64,000 nucleotides of DNA, from NCBI GenBank assembly GCA_944990035.1, contig CALYLX010000126.1:496001-560000 (forward strand). The letters run 5' to 3'. Position numbers and translations under genes: made by a program. The number at the start of each line of letters is the position of its first letter. The stretch's first letter is position 1. Shown in pieces: positions 46,333 to 58,448 of the stretch. Source of the stretch: Clitopilus passeckerianus (taxonomy: Eukaryota > Basidiomycota > Agaricomycetes > Agaricales > Entolomataceae). A model generated the notes under the pieces. That model did no database searches. It was not told the origin of the DNA and saw only the letters and a program-made list of their open reading frames with translations.

Positions 46333-46930
46333 CCGCCCATACTTCGCCGTACACGCGTTGGACCTGCATTCTGAGATCTCACGACCCTGGTACGTAAATG
46401 ACAGGAGAGGCTGCGTGTTTTTTCGGCTCGACTGGCGATGGCCGTACAACCCCTGATTTCATCGCAGAAATCTCTTCATTGAGCGGCGAAGAGGTGGCAG
46501 CGCGTCGAAAGACAACAAAACGACAGTTTGGGAATCCCAGGGAATGCGTATAGCAACCCTCCATTTGGAAATGAGAAATATGAACCAGCACCGCAGAAGT
46601 TCGAAACATGAGCGTCAATCAAAGGCAGATAACTCCAAGCTTATGCCAAGACATAATTTGGGGGAACTAAAGCGGTAAAGGCGTTCTGAAGGCTCACAAA
46701 GCCCGATCGAGACAGTTTTGCGACGCTTTGAGGTGGTCTCCGAGTCCCCGATCGTGGCTTCGTATTTGGATCTTGACAGAAGACGCCGCACCGACGTCGC
46801 GGCCACAATAACTGTGAGTAAGTTTAGAAGGTACAATGTTGTTAACGGGGAAAGTGCTAACTTTAGGAACCATATAATAGTCAGCTCTGCTATCACTCAC
46901 AAAGGTTGTCGCCCTATCGCCCACTCAACC

Positions 46931-47278
46931 ATGTTTACACGAAGCACAGCTATCGTTTTCCTTACACTTGCTCTCGCAAGTTTCGCGGTATGTATCCTCC
47001 GCGCTGTTTGAGGGAGAGAACTCAGGGTTTCCTCTCAGAGTGCTGAGAGTTCCAGCAACTCCGCCAGTCCGCCAGTCTTTACAGCGGCTAAAGTCTTCCA
47101 TGAAATCATCTCCCAGTCACCCTTCATTGTGGAGAAGACGAGCACCTTTACTTGGACGTGAGTATTCATCGTATTCTGCCCATCGTCCATGCCACTGACA
47201 ATGATGGGTTTCAGGCAAAGCCCTAGCCTTTCAGATACCAGCCTGGCGCCGACGTCTACCCCAACCGTTTCAGTGTGA
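46931..47278 (+). CDS. Small secreted protein, 79 residues, novel
   Basis: Three exons (46931-46987, 47039-47157, 47215-47278) join in phase to 80 codons including the stop. Introns are 51 and 57 nt, with good ends (gtatgt...ctcag; gtgagt...ttcag). Exon 1 is almost exactly a signal peptide, MFTRSTAIVFLTLALASFA. The mature part begins SAESSSNSASPPVFTAAKVF and ends in a Ser/Thr/Pro-rich tail, SDTSLAPTSTPTVSV. It has no cysteine and no recognised domain. A TATAATA-like box lies about 55 bp upstream (46870-46880). It may be an effector-like or cell-surface peptide; the function is unknown. It was found by reading splice sites, since each exon is too short to stand out alone. Confidence 0.6.
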
Positions 47279-48710
47279 ACGCCGCTCGAACTCATTTTCA
47301 CGATTTTGAGATCGTTATTTAAACCGCTGTTTGTTAAATTCCGAGTTCTATCTTCAGATAGGACGAGGTTTGTCTGTTGAAAATCTTGGCTGTTTTTTCG
47401 GCACATTTCGATATTCACATGTCTCGAATCACCGGCATATTACCCTTTTAATTCACTTCTCTCATTTAATAAGTAATTGATTCCCGTTCCGGTCCGAAAT
47501 TTCCTGTTATAGAAACGCAGGGCTTTTCTCTCAAGATGCGTCCAGTTTTTGATTCCGACCACTGAAAGCTCAAAAATGAAACGGTCACATGATCACGATG
47601 GAGGTAAACCAATCACATGACCAGATGAGATTGAGGAAACTGATTGAGTTGAAGTTATGGTAAATGGTCTTGAGCACTGCACGTCGTGCATAGGGTAAGG
47701 TGTAGTGAGCACAAATGAAGTCTTCAAATTGAGTTGAAGGAAAGGGTTTGGAATGCTTGGGCTTCGACAATTTTCCAGCGAAAGGTGGCTGTTCACTCGC
47801 GCTTGATGGGATCAATCTTGATCAATTTGCCGTCACACTTTGCGACTTTCTCCAAGAAAATGAGCGAACTCTATGTGCAACCACATTCGCCCAAGCACTT
47901 GCCGTTGCTGCAGTATTTACTAAAACGAAGATCACAAAAGAGATTTAAAAATAGAACGAGGACAGGTCGTGCGAAGCAGCGACGCATCTTCGACCAAGTA
48001 CTATAAGTTGGAAAAAGTGGACTTTGAAGCTCTAGAATCACCAATATATGTTATGTTATTGAAGAGAGACAAAGTTGAAAGGTCTCTTTTGACTCGGGCC
48101 ATCGTTCCGTTTCATGGTCTTGTGGGTGTGAAACTGTCGTGTAAGAGGTTCGGAGGCGAGAGAACAACTCGCACGTAGCACCTTCCCGGTGATTTACCAA
48201 CTTGCCATCATTTAGATAGCCGAAAGGAGATAAGATCAAAGCTGCGGCTTTTATCGCTGACTTACCGCCTCGGGGACGGTTCAATGGGCAAATAGACTCA
48301 GATGTGCCTCTTTCGTCGGAGGACGTCATAGTAGTAGAACTGAAAGTATCTGGTGCCTGCCCGACGCCATGTCCGATTCATCGGCTGCCATCAACATTTC
48401 CAGTCATTGTCAAACCATCAGAATGACACAAACCCGACCGTGGTACGACGGATGACAGTCGAGGACCAGAAGACAGCCGGCCGGAGCACGCTTTCTCCCA
48501 GCAAATTGAATTTCAGGGTCTCGTTCGATTGCTATCACTCGAAGCAATGTACACTTTCACCCCCACTGCCAATCATAAACATGGCAGGGGTACGGTGTGC
48601 CACAGCCGTGTCAGAGCAGTACACTGCGTTGCAGCAAACGTCTTAAACTCCACGATATCAGAACACTGGCAACTTTGACAGGCCGACATATCGCAAATGA
48701 CGCGTATAAA
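47279..48710. other. Intergenic region, no supported gene
   Basis: About 1.4 kb between the secreted-protein gene and the permease stop. A plus-strand frame at 47748-47948 (66 residues, MECLGFDNFPAKGGCSLALD...) is open but has no family resemblance or splice partners. Nothing else is supported. Confidence 0.3.
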
Positions 48711-51143
48711 TCAATTGTTCAAATGGATCTGCTCTTGTGCATCAAGCTCCTGTCGTTCTTTGTCAAAGAAAGTGACACCCTCCAATTTCCGCCACTAGAG
48801 AGAAAGGTAATGTTGTAGCCAGGATGAAACAAGGAAGCCGGAAAACAGCTCACTTTGGTTTTATGAATGACTTTCCAGAACACAAACAATACCGGAACGA
48901 TTCCAATCATGGCATATGAAAACAGGAAGTCGGTAACACTCCAGTTGCCAGGTAGGAAAACTGTATATCCTCCCACGAACGCCATAGTCAAAGTACCAAC
49001 AAGGCCATAATAGCTATAAGAATGGCGCGTTTCAGCAACCATATATCGTCCCAATCAGATTTCAGATTTTGAAATGGTACTGACGCACAGAACGGCTGCC
49101 AGAAGCCGGTGTGAGGCAAGGATTCCCTGGATATACCTTGCACTTGGAGTGCCTGCAAATCCGTCAGAATCGCAAAGTAAATTGCAAATTCAAGAGGACC
49201 AACCTTGTAAAATCGAAGGTATGTGAAGCAGATGATTGCATAGTTCAGTAATTGAGATGCAGTTACTAAATTAATAAACCTTGACAGAAGGTTCTGATCA
49301 GCCTCGAAACTGCGTCAGCCACAAGGTCGAAACCCTACCATTGTAACACGACGGCAGAATTGTTAGAGATCTGCAAAAATGCTGGGAAGACGGATGGTAT
49401 TATGAGTTTCACTGATAATTAGGCAAGACGATGTGAATGGCTCACAAAGCATTCCGACACCAAGCGCCACAAATACACAGTAGATAGGAACACCATTTGC
49501 CGTGCATCTGCTCAAGAACCTCGGTGCTTTCCCTTCCAGCGATAGGCCAAGTAGTGTTCTACTGGCGCAGTAGACATAGCTATTCCCCGCGGAGATAACC
49601 GCCGTGAGAATCAGCGCGTTGACAATATGGGGAAGCACCTTGATGTGCAAATGCTTCATCGCTATAACATATGGTGAAGAGCCAGCACCCGGACGTGCGT
49701 CAGCAAGCGCACCCAGAAGATCAGGGTCAGAGTAGGGTACCACAATTCCGACGCAGAGAGAGCCCAGAACGAAGAATGCGGTTAAGCGGTAGAACACCCC
49801 ATAGAACGCCTTCGGCAGGTTCTGACGAGGATTCTCGGCTTCGCCTGCGGCCATTGCGACATAGTCGGGGCCTACATACAAAGTATCAGATCCTTTGACT
49901 GCGGTGATGCGTGCAGAAATCACCTGCGATCGTAAAGGAGGCTTGAATAAAGCAAGCCAAAAAGCCCAAGAACCGGCCCAGATCACCAGTTTTGATATAT
50001 TCCGCGAAAGGCGCGCCCGGAACTTTCGACGCTGAAGGTGCAATGTCATAAGCTTTCAATGATAAAACATAGACGAGCGCCACTGAAAACTCACGGTCCC
50101 AGTTCCTGAACCCATACTTGTCATGCAGTGGATTTCCACCGACCATCGTGATGAATGTGAACGCCATTAAACCGAATGCTAAGGTGACCTTTCCTAATGC
50201 TAACCAGAATTCAGATTCTGGGCATATGTCCAGAATGAGTATCGAATGAGAGCATAGGGCGGAGCTTTCGTACCTCCATACCACTGAACCGCAAATATGT
50301 TCAACAGCCTGGCAAACAGTCATCTCTCAGAAGAGCTTCTGATAATCCAGGGAACCCACAGGTAAGACAAAATCACAAAACATATTATGGCTTCTATTGG
50401 TATCTTGTCGGTCCAAAACTTCAGCACAAGATTGAAGGCAGTCACTTCAAACGGCACAAGCGTAGCCTGAAGTGCGAAAAAGTTGTATCCTGCACTGAAC
50501 CCCAAAGCACGATCAACAAACCGATCTGCATACCGAACCTGTCAATGCAGAATTAGCAAACCAGTTCAATGTACCTCATACAAATATCGATCTTACGAAA
50601 GGAGCAGAAATCGGCATCCATGTCACCATCTCAGCTACATTACGAGGTTAATGTCCAGAGCCGCGGATAAGAGGAAGTTCGGGTACTTACCCAGGCAATT
50701 ATTAACGGCAAGAATGAAAGTAGACCATATGGTGAATGCAATAAAGAGACTCCCTGCATGGGGTTGTGAGATTGTAATGAGTTTGAGTATCCGTAAGCTG
50801 AACATACCTGGGCCTCCTTTTGTTAGGGTTGATCCTATCTGGACGAAAAGAGCAGTTCCGACAGTTCCTTTCAAGTCGGCTGATCAGTGCGAGTCAAAGA
50901 GTGTATGAGAGGGTATCCTACCTCCAATCCCAATGAGCTGTATGTGTCGATTCTAACGGTTCCATGAGCTTTCCGGACTGTTGATAGATCGACAGGACTC
51001 ACTTTCAGCCTTCTGCGAGTTCTATCTTGCAGCGTTATCCCCTCCAAATACACATGCTGCGGCTCAGCCCTCACGGTAACGTCGTACTTCTCGGATTCAA
51101 CCTTCTCGATGTCACCGACTGAACTTCTCCTAACTCTCTCCAT
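48711..51143 (-). CDS. Amino-acid permease (APC superfamily, AAT family)
   Basis: Starts MERVRRSSVGDIEKVESEKY at 51143. A cytosolic N-terminus leads into HGTVRIDTYSSLGLEVGTVG and about 12 membrane segments, including FTIWSTFILAVNNCLAEMVTW, VILSYLLLNIFAVQWYGE, VTLAFGLMAFTFITMVGGNP and VNALILTAVISAGNSYVYCA. The last part is SVTDFLFSYAMIGIVPVLFV, then WRKLEGVTFFDKERQELDAQ and a short end. The consensus GxxPxAFxGxFYRLxxFFV-type segment and ISAGNSYVYCASRTLLGL are typical of fungal general or specific amino-acid permeases. Its substrate is not readable. A decayed copy lies upstream near 52.4-52.9 kb. Confidence 0.9.
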
Positions 51144-52439
51144 TTCATGCCACTACTCAAAGAAGAGAAGAAGAGCTGGTATGCCGACAAAATTTTGGTT
51201 GAAGAATGCCCTCAACACGGAGCGCGCCTCGACTATATCGCGGGCGACGAGATCGTAAACGAAGAGTCGGGGAACGATGGAGTAAGGACAGAGTAAATTT
51301 TGCTATCATGAAACGTCATCGTAGCGCGTGTTTATCTCGGTGAACCGTTGCGTACTTGTGCTGCATCCGCTCGTAACAATTGCATCTCATGTATGCTTCG
51401 TCCAACGCCGTACGCCTCCCTGTTGGAGTCCTCTAAGCCAACGCAGACCCCATGTGACAGTTCGACCGTTTAAGGTAACTTTGTATGATAAGCATGTGCG
51501 ACGTCGCTGAAGAACTGGGAGGAGTTGCAAAGGGTGTGTCCTGATCAATGGGCTGATGCAGGCCAGCGTCCCATCAAAACTCGAGTGTCCCACCACGGTG
51601 GCCTCCCTCATTCGGCATCAAATGCAACGCCTTCATTTACCCTTTGAATGTGACCTACTTTACCAGTTGTCTGATCTTACTCATTTATGCACCGTAGAGC
51701 TCACCAATTGGGTCGGTACACCTCCTACAATGAAGCCCCGTTCGCGGCTAGCTTCATTGCCGACTCCCGAGAACCACCATTGGGCAAGAAAAATTCCAAT
51801 AAAGCCAATGTCCCATTCATTGGTCCCATTTCAAATGTCAAAGTAATACGATCCAATGCGTCTCGACGAGCATCAGTTCTTACTTGGTGGCTCCCTCGGC
51901 ATTAAAATCATGCTCCCGCTGTGGTCGCGTGCCCAATTGGTTGTGAGTCAATTTGAGAGGTGCAAAGATAGCCCTGAACTTGTTCACGACCATCCAAACC
52001 AGGTACCAACCGACGTCAGGAACACCCTCTATGGCTGGGAATAAAGACATAGCTCAGTGTATATTAAACCAAACAGGGCCACAATCAAGTCGATACAAGC
52101 GAGAAGTACCTGATTTTCTACAGATGAGTGTAATTTAAATTGGCCATAAAAGGATCGTCAGAGGTAGTAGGAGTCAATCGATATTCTTAGAACCGATGAA
52201 GCAAATCAGTTCCGTGAAGCCACATCAAGCACCCCGCGATAGCAGAGACGGGAAACGGAGATGACGGTGCAACTGAGGGATCGGGAAACGATACCATATT
52301 GAATATGGACCTGGACTTCACTTAAAGACCGGGCCGGTCGAAATCAGGAAAGCTAACTTATATTTTGAGTAAAGTTACGCTAATATAGGAATGCTGATGA
52401 CTGACATGAGAAGAAATGTTGATTCCAAGACTTCCAAAA
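51144..52439. other. Intergenic region with an orphan open frame
   Basis: Contains the permease promoter. A minus-strand frame starts at the ATG at 52050 (MSLFPAIEGVPDVGWYLVWM...) and runs to a possible donor, GTAAGA, at 51883, giving 55 residues with protein-like composition. I could not find the next exon or a family, so it is not called a gene. Confidence 0.25.
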
Positions 52440-52840
52440 TGGTGGACACAGTAACCCTCAGTATTACGAGAACGACGAGAACGCAGGATGATAGGTAGGC
52501 ACTCCAGTCGAGGTACATAGATCCTGTCAGAAGTCTTGGCGTATTTCCATCGATGTATCGCATGTCTAGCTGGACATAATTCCATGAGAGAATATAAGCA
52601 GGATATCTACCAGCAGCAAAACATGACGTGAGAACCAAGGGGGTGACAGCTTACGTGTGGCGCAGTTCTTTGATATGCAGATGCTGTAGCACGATGTCAT
52701 GCGCAGAGAAGTTCCGGTCCCCGGACGAGCTTCGTGTGACAGTGCCATGAGCTTAGAATGGGAAGAAGCAACGATGCTTACCTTTGCAGAGAGGCCCCAA
52801 AGTATGAAGAACTTGAACGCAAGGACGCAAGAAGATATCG
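52440..52840 (-). pseudogene. Decayed fragment of an amino-acid permease gene
   Basis: The minus strand matches the intact permease in patches. ALSHEARPGTGTS stands where the functional gene has ALADARPGAGSS. The nucleotides AGCATCTGCATATCAAAG stand against AGCATTTGCACATCAAGG. Farther on, a GGAAATACGCC-type stretch stands against GGGAAAGCACC (GKAPRF). Frames shift between patches and no intact frame spans them, so this is a relic of a duplication of the neighbouring gene. Its outer borders are unclear and it may reach 53.0 kb. Confidence 0.6.
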
Positions 52841-54172
52841 GCCATCAGAATATACATTCAATGGTGCGGATTTGTGCCTGCTCAGAAGTGAGAGAGGGGC
52901 AGTAAAATCGGAACTAGTTGAGAGAAATTTTACTTGCACCGAGGATCGAGGTCCGATTACTCGAAGCTGGGTTGGAGCTACTCACGGAGCCTGTCTGAAG
53001 CAAACCGAGATGAACACAAAAAACGACCCAGGTCTCGATGTGGTGGCACAAATGGCACGTCAAGTACTTCCTTGGCTCAATGACGAGTGCGCCTAGGAGT
53101 TGTCAGATGACCGAGTAGGAGCAAATCATATATTCCTATGATCGAAATACTTGAGAACCTTGCCATAATCAAGCTCAACTATCCCAACTGGAGCCCCCGG
53201 TTCTGTTGACAAAGTATCCTGGGCCCAGAAATAAGGAAACCAGATCCACATCATCGAGCCACATACTGCCAATGCCTCACCCACAGAGACCATTCAGATG
53301 ACTTTTCAAGGTTGAGTGCTAAAGACTCGTCTTTTAAAAACCCACACGGAGATAAACAGACAGATATAAGTTAGGAAATCTCCCTAGCTGTGGGCTTAGA
53401 TTCATTGAACGCGAGCAGGTTCGGTGCGGATTTAACAAGCAGCAGAGCGTCGTGCAAGTGGTCGCAGCAAAGGCGTCCCTTACGGCTCGATGTTATCGAG
53501 ACTGGCGCATTGAAGTCGCGAATGGAACAGAGATAGACCTGCGAGTGTTCTACTAGTAAGAGACTTTCAGCCAGGGGGGTTGGGGTATATAACCAGAATG
53601 GACCTAGATGACTGAAGGCTCACTATGGTGGCAAAGCTCATTGTGAGTTGAGACACAGTCCATTTGATCAACCTTCGACAATGCTCACCTTGGTTGTGAC
53701 CAACCCTTGCGCACCTCCTGAAGAGTTTCAGCCGATTTGGAGGTCGAGAGCTAGGTACCCTAGGACCCCACCTATGAACTTCATGAAAATCCCATCGGAT
53801 CAGCCACCCGCATTATACAGAGACTCATAACTTAACGGGGTGAAACCTCGTTACCCCGAGTCATGTTCCGTTGAATTGAGTGCTCGATTAGTTCCTTGTA
53901 AACATACATAGATCAAAGAAGAGATAGTAAATGGGATGTATATGTAGGGAAGTCCAGATAGTAGTGAGAAATCAATGGCTACAGGAAGACGAAAGGAATC
54001 AAAGTAAATACAAGGGGTATCTGCGTAGCCTAGATTGAGGAATAAATACTATATACAAGAAATTTGAGGAAGTATGAGGAAACGAAGAGCATATATGTGT
54101 AGCTGAATGTAGTTGGTAAAAGTCCCAATCTTTGTTCCGGGGTCCGCTTAATTCCAGTATGCGAGGCCGACA
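52841..54172. other. Intergenic region, nothing recognised
   Basis: About 1.3 kb with short, random-looking frames on both strands. The left part may contain further decayed permease sequence; the right part is the 3' flank of the LIM protein gene. Confidence 0.3.
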
Positions 54173-57100
54173 TTAGGTCAAATCCTCATCTTCGTCGTCG
54201 TCGTCGGGCCTCGCGCCCAAATCAATAAACCTAGTGACTCGTTTGCGAGCCTTTGCGCTCTGTACCCACTCCTCCTTGCCCTCGCCTTCATCGTCACTGC
54301 CCAAGGTGCTCTCCAGCGCGTGGCGTTCGCACAGCATTCTACCATCAACTTCCCAATATTCATCCAGGTGAGTCGTACATGGTGGTTCGCCAGGATATTC
54401 GCATGTCATATGTTCGGGATGATAGCGCTCGCCTGTGTGAGATACGGCGCAGGGCCCTTCAATCGGCTGCTTACAGAACGAGGCTGCACAGAGTGAGTTA
54501 TTCGCTTCATGATAGTGGTAGGCGCAGAGGGGTTTGCCGTCGAAAACGTAGAACGATTTGTCAGGGAAAGGTTTCTGTCGTGGAGTCAGAAAATAGAATC
54601 GAAAAGTGAGGTATCTCGTCTTACATGGCAGGTCGCGCAATTGAAACATTCGCGATGGTATTTGCCTTTCAGCTGGCCGTCTGACGAGGAAACAGCTTGC
54701 CTTTCAATGGGTTTGCTGCAGCGGCGACACTAAAAATAACAATCAGTACCCGAACTTCAAGGGGAAAGAATTTAGTATACCAACCTTCGGTAGGTATAGA
54801 TTCTTCCAACACCCATCACAAAGCACTCCGAATTCAACTTGCACCCATTTTCTTCCCTCAACTCTGGTTTTGCACTTCAAACACTCCTTCGGCTTCTTCT
54901 CCACGGCTAGGGATGCCGGGGGTGACTTTTCGCTACTTGTTCTAGTCCTCGTGATAAGCGGTTGGACAGGTGGAGGCGTAGGGGCTGTCCGTGGTTCCGT
55001 AGATTGAACAACCTGCACGGTGTTACTTCGTTGAGCAAGAGGTGGCTTCGGCCTCTCCTCCTTCTCCGAGAACGTCCTTTGCCTGCCTGTTGACTTGCTC
55101 TTCGACAACCCTACCCGGAGAGGTTCATCTGCAAAGGTGACAGCAGTCTTATCTTCAAGGAGCGGCTGCATCTGCTTCTCCATGATCCCACTCGGCACAC
55201 TAGGGCCTGGGGCCGGCTGTGTTGGTGCACTGGCGGCCTGGCTTTGAGTGCTACCTCTAGAGTAGGCACTCCGTCCACCACTGCTGCTTCCACTCGCACT
55301 CCTGCTGCTTCTGCCACCCATTGTGCTTCCTGGGCCGCCAAGCCGCTTGTAGTTACTTGGAGGGGTCCGAGAAAGCCCCAAAGCCGCTGCAATCGCTGCT
55401 GCATTACTCTTCCTAGACTCATCATCACCAGATGCCGATGACAATGATTCGTTTCTGCTGCGGGTCGTTTGACCAGTTGGGATGGGCATAGCACTTCGAT
55501 CACTGCGGTCCGACGTAGAAGGAAATCTAACGTGATTGGTACTCGCGATCGAGTTTGAACGGAGGATTGACTGTGTGAGTGCAAGCGGTGGAGGTGGAGA
55601 TTTGCCTTTGAGAGCTTGGGCGTTGCCGACGACGATTTCGTCTTCGTCTTCGCGCTCTTCGTCTGTTGAGTCAGCGTAAGCTAAACCACCGACGTCAGAA
55701 CCAGATTCCGATGTTGGTGATAGTGGTCGTTGTGGAAGAGCCCTGCGAGTGGTGCTAGCACTAGTAGCAGAACTGTTTGAACGAGATGGTGGGTGTGCGC
55801 TACTATATAATGAAATACTGGAGGCAACAGAGTCCCTGGTGGGAGGAGGTGGCGGCGTTGACTTCTGAAATGGTAGCGACAACGGCTTGGCAGTAGAAGG
55901 TGTTTCCACAGGTGAGTCCAGCGTGGACTCCGGAGCGGGATGCTGGTTCTTGACCTTATCAAAGAATGGCATTCGCAGGGATGAAGGGTCTGTGGGTGAT
56001 GATCGTAAAACTTCAGCCGACGGGTAGGCAATGTTCTCCTGGGCTGGTCCAGACGGGCCCACGGACACAGGGTTGTATCGGTCCGGAGATGGTGCTAAAG
56101 GTGACTGTGGGTAAGGAGACAAACTAGGCGAATGGGAGGAATAACCTGAACCTGCTGAAAGGGGAGGGGTATCAAGGCCTTGTTACGTCAGTATATCACA
56201 TATGAAGTCGAACAAAGCCGAACGTACCTCGAGGAACATTTGTGTTCAAGTACTGCGAAGGATCCATGCGGCGGCCGCCTGGTGGATTAGCTACGAGCAT
56301 CGCAGCCCGAGCAGCAGCATGAAAACCCCGCCTACCTACACCCGCCATGCCAGCCTCTCCTCCAATCTTCGTATCAGGCTCTTGCGGTCTAGAATGTTGG
56401 CTTGGCGAAGGACCATGGTGAGGGCGAGGAGGACCATGATTGACGGAAGGAGGCGGACCTCCAGGAAATGGCAGTGGTCGGGACTGAGGAGGGGTCATAG
56501 AATGGTTTGGATGATGTTGTGGAGGTGGGGGTTGTCGCATCCCTGCAGGTTGTGGAGTAAACGACCGCGGATTAAACGAAGGGTGTGGGTTATGGTTTGG
56601 GAGAGGTAGCGAGTTCTTTCGCATTGGCTCTGGAGGAGTAGCAAAAGGCGGGCGGGGAGGGTTCATTGGCGGATTGGTTTTGACGTTTGGTATCGATGCT
56701 GAGTTCGAATCCGTGCGAGGCCGTGGAATAACTGGGGGAATTGTCCCCGGGCTGGGCCCTAGGGGTGATTTGGCACCTGGTCGGGTAGGCGAACGCCCGC
56801 CTATGCGAAGGAAGTTTGGTAAATGGGGGCCGCTATGCTTCCCCTCATTCTGTTGACCCAGTGGACTTGACTTGGGTGGTTGAGAGAAGGAGGCTGGTGA
56901 GCCTGTACCGGCTCTTAATCGGTCGATCGAGAGTGGAGGTTGGGCATCTTGAAGTTTCTGTGACGATGAACTTGCGCTTGCATTGCTCGCCATCGACCGA
57001 TGGAAGGCTGGAGATGGAGCACTGACTGGTGATTTCACGCGGCTTTGAAGCCTTTGTGGTAGTAGGGCAGCGGTTGCAAGTGCTGTTAATGAGGGCTTGG

Positions 57101-57251
57101 GTAATGTTGGCGTAGTTGCGGTCGGTGATCCGCAAACGTGTTCCCCTAGTTCAGTGAACGGTACGGGCTGGTTGCAATTAGAGCATTTTACTGTAGAGAT
57201 CATTTGAGAAATCCGTCCTGGAGGGTCTTGAGGAAGGAGCGGAGCCATCAT
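54173..57251 (-). CDS. LIM-domain protein, paxillin-like (Pxl1 type)
   Basis: Starts MMAPLLPQDPPGRISQM at 57251, about 950 residues. Near the N-terminus a C2HC-type knuckle is seen, CSNCNQPVPFTELGEHVC. A very long Pro/Ser-rich disordered region with many PPxxP stretches follows. The C-terminal third holds the LIM segments: CLKCKTRVEGRKWVQVE, FGVLCDGCWKNLYLPKC, RRCSKPIERQAVSS, YHRECFNCATC and KPLCAYHYHEANNSLC. It ends in an acidic tail, DDDDEDEDLT. This layout (disordered scaffold plus C-terminal LIM) is that of Pxl1-like proteins, which act at sites of polarised growth and the cytokinetic ring. The exact orthology is inferred. Confidence 0.82.
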
Positions 57252-58448
57252 GGCTGTTTGAAGGGAATGTGGGTTGCAACGACCAGCGTTATCTTCGACG
57301 GTGGTGGGAGCACGAAGGAGTTAGCAGCACACTGCCAGCGGATGTTACTATTGAGTCGCCTAGTCTGTATCACAGGGCCGGGAGAACATATGGCGTTGGC
57401 TAAATTCGGTATCCGAATTCGGTTCCCTTGGCCGCGCTATTTTTTGCGTTCTCCCCGAGCGCCTTCGGTCACAGACTCATCAACCGTAGTCAGAGGCTGC
57501 GCTGCTGTTTCGTTACAAGAGAGTTTCAGTTATGGCTCCTTCGACTGTTTGAGGACCGTCTGAGGTATCGCCTCACACAGAGAGCTCGCCCAGAAAGGAT
57601 CGTTTGGAAACGCATTGGTTGGATGAAATTGATCGTTGTGATGTGCCATCTGTTCATGTCATTGATGGTTTGATCAGTTCAATCTCAGTAGCCCCAAAAA
57701 ATAGCCGCTAATCAAGCGCCTTGGGATTCATCATCTTGTGACTTTGCAATTAACTGCTAAAGGGCTCAAAATGGAAGCACCATGCACACTGAACTTACAC
57801 ACGTTTCCAAGGCGAAGAATATTTGGCGAATAATCAGAAACGGAGAGGAAAGGTGACGAATCGAGCGAATCGAGCTCTCCTTAACTGACAGAACGTGTCA
57901 GATCTTGCACCATGATTCACTCAGGGACGAAACTCTTCGAGGCTTCATTTCGAGACAAGTCGGCCCCGTAAAGGAGAGTGGGTAATGTAATTCATTAATT
58001 ATTGCATTGGGCTTAGAACGTTTATCCGTGGGACCAATATCCTCAATGCAGTCCACTTGGAGGATCGTTCAGCTCGAGCTCAAAACACCTTTCCAAAATC
58101 CACAGAAACAAAACATTCTCGATCTCTTTGCGATTGATCCGTCCTCAGGTCAATGTATGAAACTGATATGAATTTCTATGATGGCCCGGTTAGTTGATTA
58201 TCTCCACGTTCTAATTCTCAACCCTACTTTCGTAGGGATCTGCTCAGTGATCTGCGTGAGCCCCGGCGGGAATGTTTAGTCTCGCACGACGATGGTGACA
58301 AGGAAAAGTGCCTGAAATTATAGTAATGGTATATACAAGGAGGGTTCGTGCTATAGACTGGGTATCGGAAATTCCAGAGCCTGTAAAGAGGGTCGAGGTC
58401 TCTGAATCACAATCATGATTTCTGTATCCCTGATGCGTTGAAATGGCC
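57252..58448. other. Intergenic region, nothing recognised
   Basis: About 1.2 kb that should include the promoter of the LIM gene and the 3' flank of the SAC phosphatase gene. Short frames show no domain. Confidence 0.3.

Noticed and set aside
47748..47948. 66-residue plus-strand frame MECLGFDNFPAKGG...
   Set aside because: No splice partners, no known domain, no promoter signal; kept only as a note in the intergenic entry.
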